From: Kordiimonadaceae bacterium
GTDB taxonomy: Bacteria > Pseudomonadota > Alphaproteobacteria > Sphingomonadales > Emcibacteraceae
Length of the DNA stretch: 39,524 bases
Direction of reading: 5' to 3'
Assembly (NCBI GenBank): GCA_018675425.1
Contig: JABGYD010000033.1
Span: 1 to 39,524, forward strand
Shown piece by piece: positions 17,907 to 26,403 of the stretch (position 1 is its first letter; every line of letters begins with the position of its first letter). The translations under genes and the position numbers were made by a program. The notes beneath the pieces were generated by a model. That model did not search any database and had not been told where the DNA came from. It saw nothing but the letters and a program-made list of their open reading frames with translations.

Positions 17907-19268
17907 TCAATTTGATGTTAATAATTTTCGTGAAACTCGTTGTACGTCGTCTAGCACACGCAATAGATTACCACTCCATAGGGCAGAAATTTGCTCTTCG
18001 TTATAACCGCGCCGGACGAGTTCTATTGTAATATTATAAGTTTCTGCAGCACTATTCCATCCGTGAATACCACCACCACCGTCAAAATCAGAGCTAATCC
18101 CTACATGATTTATGCCCATAAAACTAACCAGATAGTCAATATGGTTGACAAAATCTCTTACATCAACTGGTGGGGCAATAGAGTAAACTTCAGATTCAAG
18201 GCGTGGTGCAGCAAGTTTTTCAAGTTCATCAAATTTTTCATTATAAGCGGCACGGTCTTCTTCCGACATATTAAACCTCTCACGGCGAGACAAAAGTTCA
18301 AAACCCATAGTTTTAGAAATTTCACTATGAAGATTATTCAGCACTTCTCTGTGAGCACTAAATTTATTGCGATCCAAATAACTGGCGAAAGCAGTTGTTT
18401 GAACTACACCATTATTTGCTTTTATAGCCAATAATACTTCATCTTCAAGGTTACGACTTACGGCTTGACTTAATGACCGTGCAGAAGAATGTGAGGCTAT
18501 AACGGGTGCTTTGGAAAGGGCTATCGCTTGAAGATTACTCTCCTTTGATGGATGGGATAGGTCGATCATGATACCGTGTTTGTTCATCAATGGTATGGCT
18601 TCTCTACCAAGATCACTAAGACCGTTGTATAGCCATGGGTCTACCTGATCTCCATTTTCGTCCAAAAGTTCCCCAGTGTTAGAGTCAGCAAATTGACTGT
18701 GGCCGTTATGGGATAAGGACATATAAAGAGCACCTAAGTCAGCAAACTTTTTAATGTTATCTAGATCTTCTCCAACAGGATAAGCATTTTCAATACCAAT
18801 CATGGCAACTTTTTTACCTTCGCCACTAATTCTACGTACGTCATCAGAGTTCAATGCAAGGCCGATTTGATCGGGTGCTTTTTCCTCAGTCAGCCAGTGG
18901 ATGGCATTAAATTTAGCCATCGCATTTTCGTAAGCTGCGGCGTAACCTTCATTGTTGAGTTCTTTTTGGCCGGTATAGACAATAAAAAAAGCAACATCAA
19001 GACCACCCTCTATCATTTTTGGAAGGTTTACCTGAGTATTCGTATCCATGGTATAATTTAGATCGTCGGTAAAATTGGAAACATTAATATCATCGTGAGT
19101 GTCTAGTGTAATTACCCTTTCGTGTATACCCATGGCGCGGGCAATCATTGCTTCTTCTGTTTCTATATTTTCAGATTTTTGAGAGGTCTCTATTGTACTG
19201 TCACAAGCAGCTAGTGTTAGGGCACAGGAAAGTATTATAGTTTTTAAAAAAAGTGATTTTTTATACAT
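17907..19268 (-). CDS. Membrane dipeptidase (peptidase family M19), lipoprotein
   Basis: Zinc dipeptidase of the renal dipeptidase family, 453 aa. The N-terminus is a lipoprotein signal (hydrophobic IILSCALTLAAC, acylated Cys at 22), so the enzyme is probably anchored facing the periplasm. Metal-binding motifs appear in family order: the LDTHDDI HxD pair, the bridging Glu in IGIENAY, the His of LSHNGHSQFAD and LSHPS, and SSDFDGGGG near the C-terminus. It probably cleaves dipeptides or D-amino-acid dipeptides, including cell-wall ones; the substrate is not readable. It stands alone, convergent with thiC and divergent from argG across a 258-base A+T-rich gap. Confidence 0.92.
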   Translation of the reverse strand: MYKKSLFLKTIILSCALTLAACDSTIETSQKSENIETEEAMIARAMGIHERVITLDTHDDINVSNFTDDLNYTMDTNTQVNLPKMIEGGLDVAFFIVYTGQKELNNEGYAAAYENAMAKFNAIHWLTEEKAPDQIGLALNSDDVRRISGEGKKVAMIGIENAYPVGEDLDNIKKFADLGALYMSLSHNGHSQFADSNTGELLDENGDQVDPWLYNGLSDLGREAIPLMNKHGIMIDLSHPSKESNLQAIALSKAPVIASHSSARSLSQAVSRNLEDEVLLAIKANNGVVQTTAFASYLDRNKFSAHREVLNNLHSEISKTMGFELLSRRERFNMSEEDRAAYNEKFDELEKLAAPRLESEVYSIAPPVDVRDFVNHIDYLVSFMGINHVGISSDFDGGGGIHGWNSAAETYNITIELVRRGYNEEQISALWSGNLLRVLDDVQRVSRKLLTSN

Positions 19269-19458
19269 GATATTTTCTGTTTCTGATGTTTAAGTTGTTA
19301 ATAATTAGATATTAAAAACAACGTTAAAGACCAATTAAGTTTTTGTCAAATTTCCTATTATATTTAGAATTATATTCTTATTTTTTAACTTAATACAAAT
19401 ATAATTCTTTTTATATGGCCATTAATTGCATATTTTTTCAAAAATATCTAAATCATAC

Positions 19459-19486
19459 TTGTGTACTATTAAATTATAAGTATAGT
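19459..19486 (+). promoter_or_regulatory. Candidate promoter for argG
   Basis: TTGTGT (19459-19464) and TATAGT (19481-19486) are separated by 16 bases, placing a start about 30-35 bases upstream of the argG ATG. A second A+T-rich TATAAT at 19494 has no partner -35 box. Judged by eye only. No ARG-box-like operator was recognised. Confidence 0.33.
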
Positions 19487-19526
19487 GCGCAATTATAATA
19501 TGTGATAATTTTTTAAGGAAAATACT

Positions 19527-20726
19527 ATGTCTGTTAATAAAGTGGTTCTTGCTTATTCTGGAGGCTTAGATACCTCTGTTATTCTCAAGTGGTTAGTGGA
19601 TGAATATGAATGTGAAGTGGTCACATTTACTGCCGATCTTGGTCAGGGTGAAGAGTTGGGTCCGGCTCGTAAAAAGGCCGAAATGTTAGGTGTGAAAGAA
19701 ATTTTTATTGATGATCTTCGTGAAGAGTTTATTCGTGATTTTGTTTTTCCTATGTTTCGTGCAAATGCCCTTTATGAAGGTACTTATCTTTTAGGTACTG
19801 CAATTGCACGTCCACTTATTGCTAAACGACAAATTGAAATTGCTAAACAAGTGGGAGCAGAAGCAGTATGTCACGGTGCAACTGGGAAAGGAAATGACCA
19901 AATTCGATTTGAACTTGGTTATTATGCACTTAACCCAGATATCAAAGTTATCGCTCCGTGGCGCGAGTGGAACCTAAATAGTCGTGATAAACTAATCAAA
20001 TACGCAGAGAGCCATAAAATTGAAATTGCAAAAGATAGTCGCGGTGAAGCTCCATTTTCATGCGATAAAAATCTTTTACATACGTCTAGTGAAGGCAAAC
20101 TTCTTGAAAATCCTTGGACAGAAAGTCCAGAATATGTCTATGAACTTATTAATTCACCAGAAAGTGCGCCAGACAAACCAACATATATAGAAATTAAATT
20201 CGAAAAAGGTGACCCAGTTGCAGTTGATGGGGTATTTATGAGCCCAGCTAATATTCTTACTAAACTTAATTGGTTTGGCCGTAAAAATGGAATTGGCCGT
20301 CTTGATTTGCTTGAAAATCGCTACATTGGAATGAAGTCGCGTGGCATTTATGAAACACCGGGCGGTACTATTCTCATGGTTGCTCATCGTGGTATGGAAA
20401 GTATCACGATTGATAGTGGAGCAATGCATTTAAAGGATGAAATTATGCCAAAATATGCCGAAACAATTTATAATGGGCTATGGTACTCCCCGGAACGTGA
20501 AATGATGCAAGCTTTGATTGATAAATCACAGGAAAATGTTTATGGCACTGTTCGTCTCAAGCTTTATAAAGGAAGTGCTACTCTCGTGGGCAGAAAATCA
20601 CCAAAATCGCTTTATTCCATGGAACATGTTACTTTTGAGGACGACGATGTATATGATCAACGCGATGCAGAAGGTTTCATCAAGTTAAATGCTCTTCGCT
20701 TGCGCTTAGGAAATATGCGTGGTTAG
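19527..20726 (+). CDS. argG: Argininosuccinate synthase
   Basis: ATP-dependent condensation of citrulline and aspartate, the penultimate step of arginine synthesis. It has 399 aa, normal for the short bacterial ArgG type. The N-type ATP pyrophosphatase loop [15 protein letters not shown] is near residues 9-23. The nucleotide and citrulline sites include [21 protein letters not shown] and [13 protein letters not shown], and the C-terminal half has [19 protein letters not shown] lies ahead of the ATG. It is monocistronic here; argH is not adjacent. The stop is only 4 bases from the stop of the convergent downstream gene. Confidence 0.98.
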   Translation: MSVNKVVLAYSGGLDTSVILKWLVDEYECEVVTFTADLGQGEELGPARKKAEMLGVKEIFIDDLREEFIRDFVFPMFRANALYEGTYLLGTAIARPLIAKRQIEIAKQVGAEAVCHGATGKGNDQIRFELGYYALNPDIKVIAPWREWNLNSRDKLIKYAESHKIEIAKDSRGEAPFSCDKNLLHTSSEGKLLENPWTESPEYVYELINSPESAPDKPTYIEIKFEKGDPVAVDGVFMSPANILTKLNWFGRKNGIGRLDLLENRYIGMKSRGIYETPGGTILMVAHRGMESITIDSGAMHLKDEIMPKYAETIYNGLWYSPEREMMQALIDKSQENVYGTVRLKLYKGSATLVGRKSPKSLYSMEHVTFEDDDVYDQRDAEGFIKLNALRLRLGNMRG

Positions 20727-20730
20727 TTGA

Positions 20731-21762
20731 CTATTTTAAGTCTTCTTGGTTCGTTACATAACTTCCATTCAGCATCGACCATAATACACCAAAAGCTCGG
20801 CCATTTGGACGAGAAAACCCAAGATATTCAGCATGTGCATCAGGTGTTTTAGGCTTAATTTTTATACCCCAGATAGGTTGAACCTTATGGGGTTCTGTGC
20901 CGTATCGTAGGTCAGAAATAGTCCCCTGATATTCAAATAAATATCCCTGTGCGAAATAATTAAAACGTCGAATATCTTCTCTCTGCGTACTGTATTTATC
21001 TAATTGTGGACATATTTTTTCAGGATCTATGGTGGCTACTGATGTACCACTGATTATTTTAGGTTTTATAAAAGGTTGAGCTATTACGCCATCTACAAAA
21101 TAGCGCCCGTTGTGCCTATAGATGGCCCGCCAAACAATTAAATTACCTAAAGTGGGGTTCAGTTTTAAGCTCTCTATTTCATGGCCGCGTAATGATGATA
21201 TTTCTTTTATTGCTAAGGCAACTCGTTGGTTTTGAATAAAACCTAGTAATAAATAACCAATCATAAAAACTATTCCAAGACGCGCCATTTTTACAGAAAG
21301 TAAACGGTAACTAAGAACCACAAATATAAAAAGGGCTAAAGTCGGAATTGGATCAATTACAGCTATCGTATCCCATGCCACTCGAGTATTTGAAAAAGGC
21401 CAAAATAATCGTGTACCATAACTAGTGCAAGCATCAAGAATAGCATGGGTTGCGTAGCCAAGTGTAGTGAAAATATAAAGTGTTTTAAATTTCCATTCGT
21501 TTATTTTTAATAATTTATTAATTATAAACCATAGAGCGACAGCAACGAGAAATCCACCTATAGGTATGAACCAAATAGAGTGAGTAAAATGACGATGAAA
21601 TTCAATACCTAAGAGTGGATCTGTCGCAGACACTATTAGTATGTCAAGGTCTGGTGCTAAACCACCTAATGTTCCAGAAAGACATGCTAAGGGTATTTTT
21701 TTCTTACTTGCAAAACTTTGGGAAAAGGCAGCGCCGAGCAAACCTTGTGTAAACGGATCCAT
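20731..21762 (-). CDS. YdjM-type membrane-bound metal-dependent hydrolase (PF04307)
   Basis: 343-aa membrane protein of the YdjM / LexA-regulated inner-membrane hydrolase family. The N-terminal signature MDPFTQGLLGAAFSQSF, GGLAPDLDIL and HRHFTHSIWF supplies the conserved Asp and His residues, with ATHAILDACTSYGTRLFWPF as the second motif. About five hydrophobic segments lie in the first 190 residues, followed by a soluble tail of about 150. The family is described as phospholipase-like or metal-dependent hydrolase but the substrate is unproven. It is convergent with argG, 4 bases apart, with no terminator between, and divergent from xdhC. Confidence 0.88.
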   Translation of the reverse strand: MDPFTQGLLGAAFSQSFASKKKIPLACLSGTLGGLAPDLDILIVSATDPLLGIEFHRHFTHSIWFIPIGGFLVAVALWFIINKLLKINEWKFKTLYIFTTLGYATHAILDACTSYGTRLFWPFSNTRVAWDTIAVIDPIPTLALFIFVVLSYRLLSVKMARLGIVFMIGYLLLGFIQNQRVALAIKEISSLRGHEIESLKLNPTLGNLIVWRAIYRHNGRYFVDGVIAQPFIKPKIISGTSVATIDPEKICPQLDKYSTQREDIRRFNYFAQGYLFEYQGTISDLRYGTEPHKVQPIWGIKIKPKTPDAHAEYLGFSRPNGRAFGVLWSMLNGSYVTNQEDLK

Positions 21763-21899
21763 GCGTATGACCTTAAGTTATTTTTATCAATATAACTATA
21801 ATTAATCTTACATGGCAATGTCTTGTTATAAATTTTGATATTTAAAAAGTTTAATATTAATGAGTGATTTATAGATTTCTTTTTGTTACTGTTCTTGCC

Positions 21900-22811
21900 A
21901 TGAGTACTGACTGGAAAAATATATGGCAAACCATTCGTGAGTGGGATGGCGAAGGACGAAAGATGGCGCTAGCGACGGTTGTTAAAACCTGGGGCTCGTC
22001 ACCGCGTCCGGTTGGCAGTCACTTGGTAATTGACGCAGATGGTCATATGGAAGGTTCTGTTTCTGGTGGCTGTGTTGACGGTGTTGTTGTGACCGCTGCT
22101 CGTGATTGTATCAATACGAAAAAAGGAGAATTACTTCAATTTGAAGTTGCAACTGATCAGGCATGGGAAGTAGGCCTGAGTTGTGGAGGTGAAGTTCATA
22201 TTCTTGTAGAACCATTAATAAATATAGCGGAAAAGGTTTCTTATCTTTTGGATAATGATGCAAATACAATAAAAAAGCTGCACTCTGAGACAAAAATGAT
22301 AGATGGAAATTTTTTTACCCATGAATACAAGCCGGCCCTCAAGATGATCGTGGTGGGTGCGGTACATATTTCGCAGGGACTTGTTAGTATGGCAAAAACG
22401 CTTGATATTGATGTTATATTAGTTGACCCGCGAACCGCTTATGCATCAGAAGAACGCTTTCCTGATATTGATTTTATCACTAGTTGGCCTGATGAGGCCC
22501 TGAAGAAAATCGGTATCAATGCAAGCACAGCTATTGTCACTTTAAGCCATGACCCTAAGTTGGATGATTCTGCTCTTGAAATAGCTGTACGATCGGAGGC
22601 TTTCTATATTGCCGCATTAGGAAGTCTTAAAACTCAAAAAGAACGAAAAAAAAGACTGAAGGAAAAAGGTTTTTCAGAGGACGAAATCGCTCGCATCCAT
22701 GGACCCGCTGGCCTCGATATTGGTGCTTTAGAACCAGCAGAAATTGCCCTTTCTATTTTATCTGAGCTTGTTGCCACTCGTCGTGCTGAAAATATAAAGG
22801 GTATCGCTTGA
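21900..22811 (+). CDS. XdhC/CoxI family molybdenum-cofactor chaperone
   Basis: XdhC-type proteins bind molybdenum cofactor, promote its sulfuration and insert it into xanthine-dehydrogenase-family enzymes. About 303 aa from the ATG at 21900; a GTG at 21864 extends the frame but no Shine-Dalgarno supports either. The N-terminal XdhC domain shows LATVVKTWGSSPRPVGSHLV and SGGCVDG. The C-terminal Rossmann-like domain has MIVVGAVHISQGL, VDPRTAYA and IAALGSLKTQKERK. It overlaps the next gene (MocA-like) by four bases. No molybdoenzyme subunit is in the window, so the client is encoded elsewhere. Confidence 0.9.
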   Translation: MSTDWKNIWQTIREWDGEGRKMALATVVKTWGSSPRPVGSHLVIDADGHMEGSVSGGCVDGVVVTAARDCINTKKGELLQFEVATDQAWEVGLSCGGEVHILVEPLINIAEKVSYLLDNDANTIKKLHSETKMIDGNFFTHEYKPALKMIVVGAVHISQGLVSMAKTLDIDVILVDPRTAYASEERFPDIDFITSWPDEALKKIGINASTAIVTLSHDPKLDDSALEIAVRSEAFYIAALGSLKTQKERKKRLKEKGFSEDEIARIHGPAGLDIGALEPAEIALSILSELVATRRAENIKGIA

Positions 22812-23401
22812 GTGATAAAATTTCAGCCATTGTTCTTGCTGCAGGTTGCTCAAGTCGTATGGGAGATCAAAACAAGCTGCTGCTGACATTCCATAACCAA
22901 GCTATGGTGAGCCATGTGATTGATCAACTAGTTGGAAGTAGGGTATCAAATATTATAGTTGTCACTGGGAATGATTTTGATGCGGTGACAAAAAGCATAA
23001 ATCAAAAAGTCGAATTTACACATAATATAGATTATAAAGATGGGCTTAGTTCATCATTAAAAGCTGGAATTTCTGCACTACCTAATACTGCAGACGGGGT
23101 AATGGTCTGCCTAGCTGACATGCCTTATATAACGTCACATCATTATAACCAGTTGTTAGCATCGTTTGAGAAACGCAAAATTATTGTGCCAATGTCAAAT
23201 GGTAAAGTTGGAAACCCCCTTGTTTTTTCAAAAAAATATTTTCATTTATTTGAAGACCTTACTGGCGACAGAGGGGCACGTAAGCTTCTGCAAAAATATT
23301 CAAAGGATGTTATAAAAGTTGATCTTGGCACGGATGCTATTTTTAATGATGTTGATACACCAGATGTTTATCAGGAAATAATGGATAAACTATTAGTTTA
23401 A
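22808..23401 (+). CDS. MocA-like molybdenum cofactor nucleotidyltransferase
   Basis: 197-aa NTP transferase of the MobA/MocA family. The nucleotide-binding signature VLAAGCSSRMGDQNKLLLTF is at the N-terminus, and CLADMPYI (metal-binding Asp), VGNPLVFSK and GDRGARKLL follow. MocA makes molybdopterin cytosine dinucleotide for xanthine/aldehyde-oxidase-type enzymes; partnership with xdhC favours MocA over the GTP-using MobA. Nucleotide choice cannot be proven by eye. It starts at TTG (22808) inside a TTGA overlap with the xdhC stop, so translation should depend on xdhC. Confidence 0.87.
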   Translation: MSDKISAIVLAAGCSSRMGDQNKLLLTFHNQAMVSHVIDQLVGSRVSNIIVVTGNDFDAVTKSINQKVEFTHNIDYKDGLSSSLKAGISALPNTADGVMVCLADMPYITSHHYNQLLASFEKRKIIVPMSNGKVGNPLVFSKKYFHLFEDLTGDRGARKLLQKYSKDVIKVDLGTDAIFNDVDTPDVYQEIMDKLLV

Positions 23402-23426
23402 AATAAAAATAGTAGCTTAAAATGCG

Positions 23427-23457
23427 CAGGTCTTTTTTACGACCTGAAAAATTTTTT
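23427..23457 (+). terminator. Candidate terminator after the xdhC-mocA pair
   Basis: CAGGTC (23427-23432) and GACCTG (23441-23446) form a 6-bp stem with an 8-base loop. AAAAA and then TTTTTT (23452-23457) follow. The T run is displaced by five bases from the stem, so strength is uncertain. Confidence 0.45.
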
Positions 23458-23502
23458 GGCAGCTTTTTCTATATAAAAAATTAAAAATGTTAACATAACA
23501 AT

Positions 23503-24348
23503 TTAAGCTAGAACCTGATTAAGAACAGTCTGAAATAATGGACTGTCCTTTTTGTTAAGGTCAAGTACGATATTAAAATGGTTAACTGACGGCATATCGA
23601 GATACCGACATCCGAGCCCTGCACGCAGGAAGGCATCCATATATTCGTGTGTTTGTCTTTTAAATTCTGAGGTTTCATTTTCGCCATAAGTTAAAACAAC
23701 TGGGCAACATTCTTTTGGTATGTGGTTAATTGGACTTAATACTTGAGTGTCCTTGAGGGTTAATTTTAGAGGTTTATTTATATATGTCTTTATTAGTGGT
23801 TCAAGATCAAAAATACCACTAATTGCCAATGCTCCTTTTAAGGGACAATTTTTATAGCCATATTTTTCCCATTTCATACTTAGCACTTCTGCAACAAGAT
23901 GTCCTCCTGCAGAACTTCCAGAAACGGTGACATTATTTGGATCACCATTATAATTGAGGGCATTTTTTAGGATAGAAATAACTCCCCTGCGAGTTTGATC
24001 AATAATTTTTGACATATTTGCTTCGGGAGCAAGAGTATAATCAAGAGCTATAAATATAATTCCATGATCGAGAAAATTTGGTGCAGCAAATGAACTTTCG
24101 TTCTTAGAGAGCTCCTGCCAATAACCGCCATGAATGAAAATATGAACTGGAAAGGGTCCTTTTCCCTCAGGAATGAAAACATCCATAGTCGATCGAGTTT
24201 CTGGACCATATTTAACGTTTGGCCTTATGTGTTCCTTTAGTATCTCGCGGGCAGTTGCACTTTGATTAATATATTGTTCAATATAGACCATAATATCGTC
24301 AATACAGCTGCTGGGACTATATTCACGTTCGAGTGTTTCATGATCCAT
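23503..24348 (-). CDS. Alpha/beta hydrolase, arylformamidase (kynurenine formamidase)-like
   Basis: About 281 aa from the ATG at 24348, where the protein starts MDHETLEREYSPSS like relatives; the frame extends 19 codons further upstream. The oxyanion motif HGGYW is at 73-77, the form typical of animal-type arylformamidases and some carboxylesterases. The nucleophile elbow is GSSAG at 144-148 (Ser146), YGENET holds a candidate acid, and VNHFN the catalytic His. No signal peptide is visible. Hydrolysis of N-formylkynurenine is possible but no kynurenine-pathway gene is nearby, so only the esterase/amidase class is secure. Confidence 0.82.
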   Translation of the reverse strand: MDHETLEREYSPSSCIDDIMVYIEQYINQSATAREILKEHIRPNVKYGPETRSTMDVFIPEGKGPFPVHIFIHGGYWQELSKNESSFAAPNFLDHGIIFIALDYTLAPEANMSKIIDQTRRGVISILKNALNYNGDPNNVTVSGSSAGGHLVAEVLSMKWEKYGYKNCPLKGALAISGIFDLEPLIKTYINKPLKLTLKDTQVLSPINHIPKECCPVVLTYGENETSEFKRQTHEYMDAFLRAGLGCRYLDMPSVNHFNIVLDLNKKDSPLFQTVLNQVLA

Positions 24349-24464
24349 AGTTTTGTATAATTTCAAAAACTGATCCGATATAATAAATGTCCAATGAGTA
24401 ATCACATTATTTTACATAGAGTAATGAATTTAACAATAATATTATATTATTTTTAAAATAGTAT

Positions 24465-24500
24465 TAATTTACCGAAGCTAAATTAACCTTCGGTAAATTA
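24465..24500. repeat. 13-bp perfect inverted repeat in a divergent intergenic region
   Basis: TAATTTACCGAAG (24465-24477) and CTTCGGTAAATTA (24488-24500) are exact reverse complements around a 10-base spacer. The site lies in the 306-base gap (24349-24654) between the divergent hydrolase and YhhQ-type genes, where a terminator would serve neither. It could be an operator, a leader-RNA hairpin, or a relic of a lost gene's terminator. Nothing else was recognised in the gap; it is A+T-rich with no usable ORF. Confidence 0.7.
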
Positions 24501-24654
24501 CTTACTCTCGATTATACTAATTTTCTATATAAAAAATTATGTCATATGTTACACTTGAGTAAAACATTCTAATGATAGGGAAAGCTAGTTTGAAAAAGGT
24601 TTATTTTAAGATTAACTTGGATTTTAAAATAACAAGATCAAGGTTCTTATTGAT

Positions 24655-25356
24655 TTGAAAGTCCCTAATCAAAAATTTAAATATTATGATCTAATGATGG
24701 CCGCCTTCGTGACGGTTCTCATTTGCTCTAATATTATTGGACCAGCTAAGCTTGCAACTGCGACCTTTTTTGGTAAAGAATTTATTTATGGTGCTGGGGT
24801 TCTTTTTTTCCCTTTGTCTTATGTCTTTGGCGATGTGCTTACTGAAGTTTATGGATATGCCCATGCTCGAAAAGTGATCTGGGTTGGTTTTGTAGGGGTC
24901 TTTTTTGCTAGTTTAATGAGTTATATCATTGTTAAACTTCCAGCAGCACCAGGCTGGGAAGGGCAGGAGGCTTATGCTCTAATTTTTGGACAAGTACCTC
25001 GTATTGTATTAGCTTCATTAATAGCTTTTATGGTTGGTGAAATGATTAATGCCTATGTTATGGCAAAAATGAAGATATGGACTCAAGGAAGGTATCTTTG
25101 GACCCGCACTATAGGGTCAACTATTTTAGGGCAAGGGTCAGATAGTTTAATTTTTTATCCTATAGCCTTTTACGGTATTTGGGAAAATAGTATACTTATT
25201 ACCGTTATGTTATCTAACTTTGTAATTAAAGTAGGATGGGAAGCTATTCTAACGCCCGTAACATACAAGGTTGTGAATTTTCTAAAGCGTGCTGAAAATG
25301 TTGATATATTTGATAATAAGACAGTCTTTACACCATTTAAAATTAATACCGATTAA
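24655..25356 (+). CDS. Queuosine precursor transporter (YhhQ / DUF165 family)
   Basis: 233-aa membrane protein with about six hydrophobic segments, family PF02592, thought to import queuine or preQ0/preQ1 for tRNA queuosine synthesis. Diagnostic segments are FPLSYVFGDVLTEVYGYAHA near 60-79, GEMINAYVMAKMKIWTQGR, and the TRTIGSTILGQGSDSLIF stretch with its conserved Arg, Ser and Asp. The start is a TTG at 24655 with AAGG about a dozen bases upstream; an internal ATG at 24694 would drop the first 13 residues. It ends 15 bases before the TIM-barrel gene, so the two may be co-transcribed. No preQ1 riboswitch was recognised. Confidence 0.88.
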   Translation: MKVPNQKFKYYDLMMAAFVTVLICSNIIGPAKLATATFFGKEFIYGAGVLFFPLSYVFGDVLTEVYGYAHARKVIWVGFVGVFFASLMSYIIVKLPAAPGWEGQEAYALIFGQVPRIVLASLIAFMVGEMINAYVMAKMKIWTQGRYLWTRTIGSTILGQGSDSLIFYPIAFYGIWENSILITVMLSNFVIKVGWEAILTPVTYKVVNFLKRAENVDIFDNKTVFTPFKINTD

Positions 25357-25371
25357 GTTTGGGGAAAATGA

Positions 25372-26376
25372 ATGAATGAGAATTACACACGTAGAAAAAT
25401 TATATCTAAATCAGGTCTCGTAATTGCAGGTTTGGGAATGTCTCTTTCATTTAGTGGTTGTTCGAAAGAAAAAATAAACAAGAATAAGCCAAATTTTCAA
25501 ATATCACTTGCTGAATGGTCAATTCATAAACATATCTTTGGTTCAGGTGCGGGTAGTTTTAAAAATGAGGCATCCAGGCGTCGAGCTTACCGAAAGGATT
25601 TGAATTTATATCTCAATGGGGATCTTAGTAATTTAGATTTTCCCCGCATAGCTAGGAAAGAATTTAATGTAAGTGCTGTAGAATATGTAAATACCTTCTT
25701 TTTTGATCGGGCGCGAGACGAGAAGTATTTACTGGACCTTAAGACTAGAGCCGATGGCGAGGGTGTGAAAAATTTATTGATTATGTGCGATTGGGAGGGC
25801 GCATTAGGTCACCCCGATGCGCAGGAAAGGTTATTAACTATTGAAAGGCATCATAAATGGGTTGATGCAGCTGCATATCTTGGGTGTCATTCCATCCGTG
25901 TTAATGCTCAAAGTATTGGTACTTGGGAGGAGCAGCGTGATTTATCGGTTGATGGTCTTGTGCGCCTCGCCGAATATGCAGATAAAGCTGATATCAATAT
26001 TATTGTTGAAAATCATGGGGGGCTTTCAAGTAATGGAAAATGGCTGGTATCGGTCATGGAAACTGCAAATCATCCACGTTTAGGAACGCTTCCGGATTTT
26101 GGAAACTTCACAATCAGTGAAAGCGAGGAATATGATAAGTACCTTGGTGTTGAGGAGCTAATGCCCTACGCTAAAGCGGTTAGTGCAAAATCATTTAATT
26201 TTGATGAAAATGGAAATGAGCCAGATATTGATTACGACCGATTACTAAGAATTGTAGCTGATAGTGGTTATTCTGGTTACCTTGGGATCGAATATGAAGG
26301 AAACAGTTTAAGTGAATATGACGGTATTCACGCTACTATTAAATTATTAAGACGCGTTATCGCAGATATGAGTTAA
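25372..26376 (+). CDS. Sugar phosphate isomerase/epimerase-like TIM barrel, predicted Tat lipoprotein
   Basis: 334 aa. The N-terminus reads TRRKIISKSG (Arg7, Arg8), then a moderate hydrophobic stretch ending SFSGC, with Cys30 as a lipobox. It is therefore probably exported folded by Tat and lipidated. The mature part is an AP-endonuclease-2/xylose-isomerase-like barrel: CDWEGALGHPD, HKWVDAAAYLGCHSIRVN, IIVENHGGLSS (metal-binding Glu), LPDFGNF (Asp), and GYLGIEYEG (final Glu). The substrate is unknown; relatives include inosose and ketose epimerases. GGGGA precedes the ATG. It follows the YhhQ gene by 15 bases and is convergent with xthA. Confidence 0.85.
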   Translation: MNENYTRRKIISKSGLVIAGLGMSLSFSGCSKEKINKNKPNFQISLAEWSIHKHIFGSGAGSFKNEASRRRAYRKDLNLYLNGDLSNLDFPRIARKEFNVSAVEYVNTFFFDRARDEKYLLDLKTRADGEGVKNLLIMCDWEGALGHPDAQERLLTIERHHKWVDAAAYLGCHSIRVNAQSIGTWEEQRDLSVDGLVRLAEYADKADINIIVENHGGLSSNGKWLVSVMETANHPRLGTLPDFGNFTISESEEYDKYLGVEELMPYAKAVSAKSFNFDENGNEPDIDYDRLLRIVADSGYSGYLGIEYEGNSLSEYDGIHATIKLLRRVIADMS

Positions 26377-26403
26377 GAATAGAAATAATAATTAAGGCGT
26401 ATT

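Noticed and set aside
24560-24654. Possible preQ1 riboswitch upstream of the YhhQ-type transporter
   Set aside because: The leader has A-rich stretches but I could not find the required stem with the conserved loop and pseudoknot-forming tail; the resemblance is only base composition.
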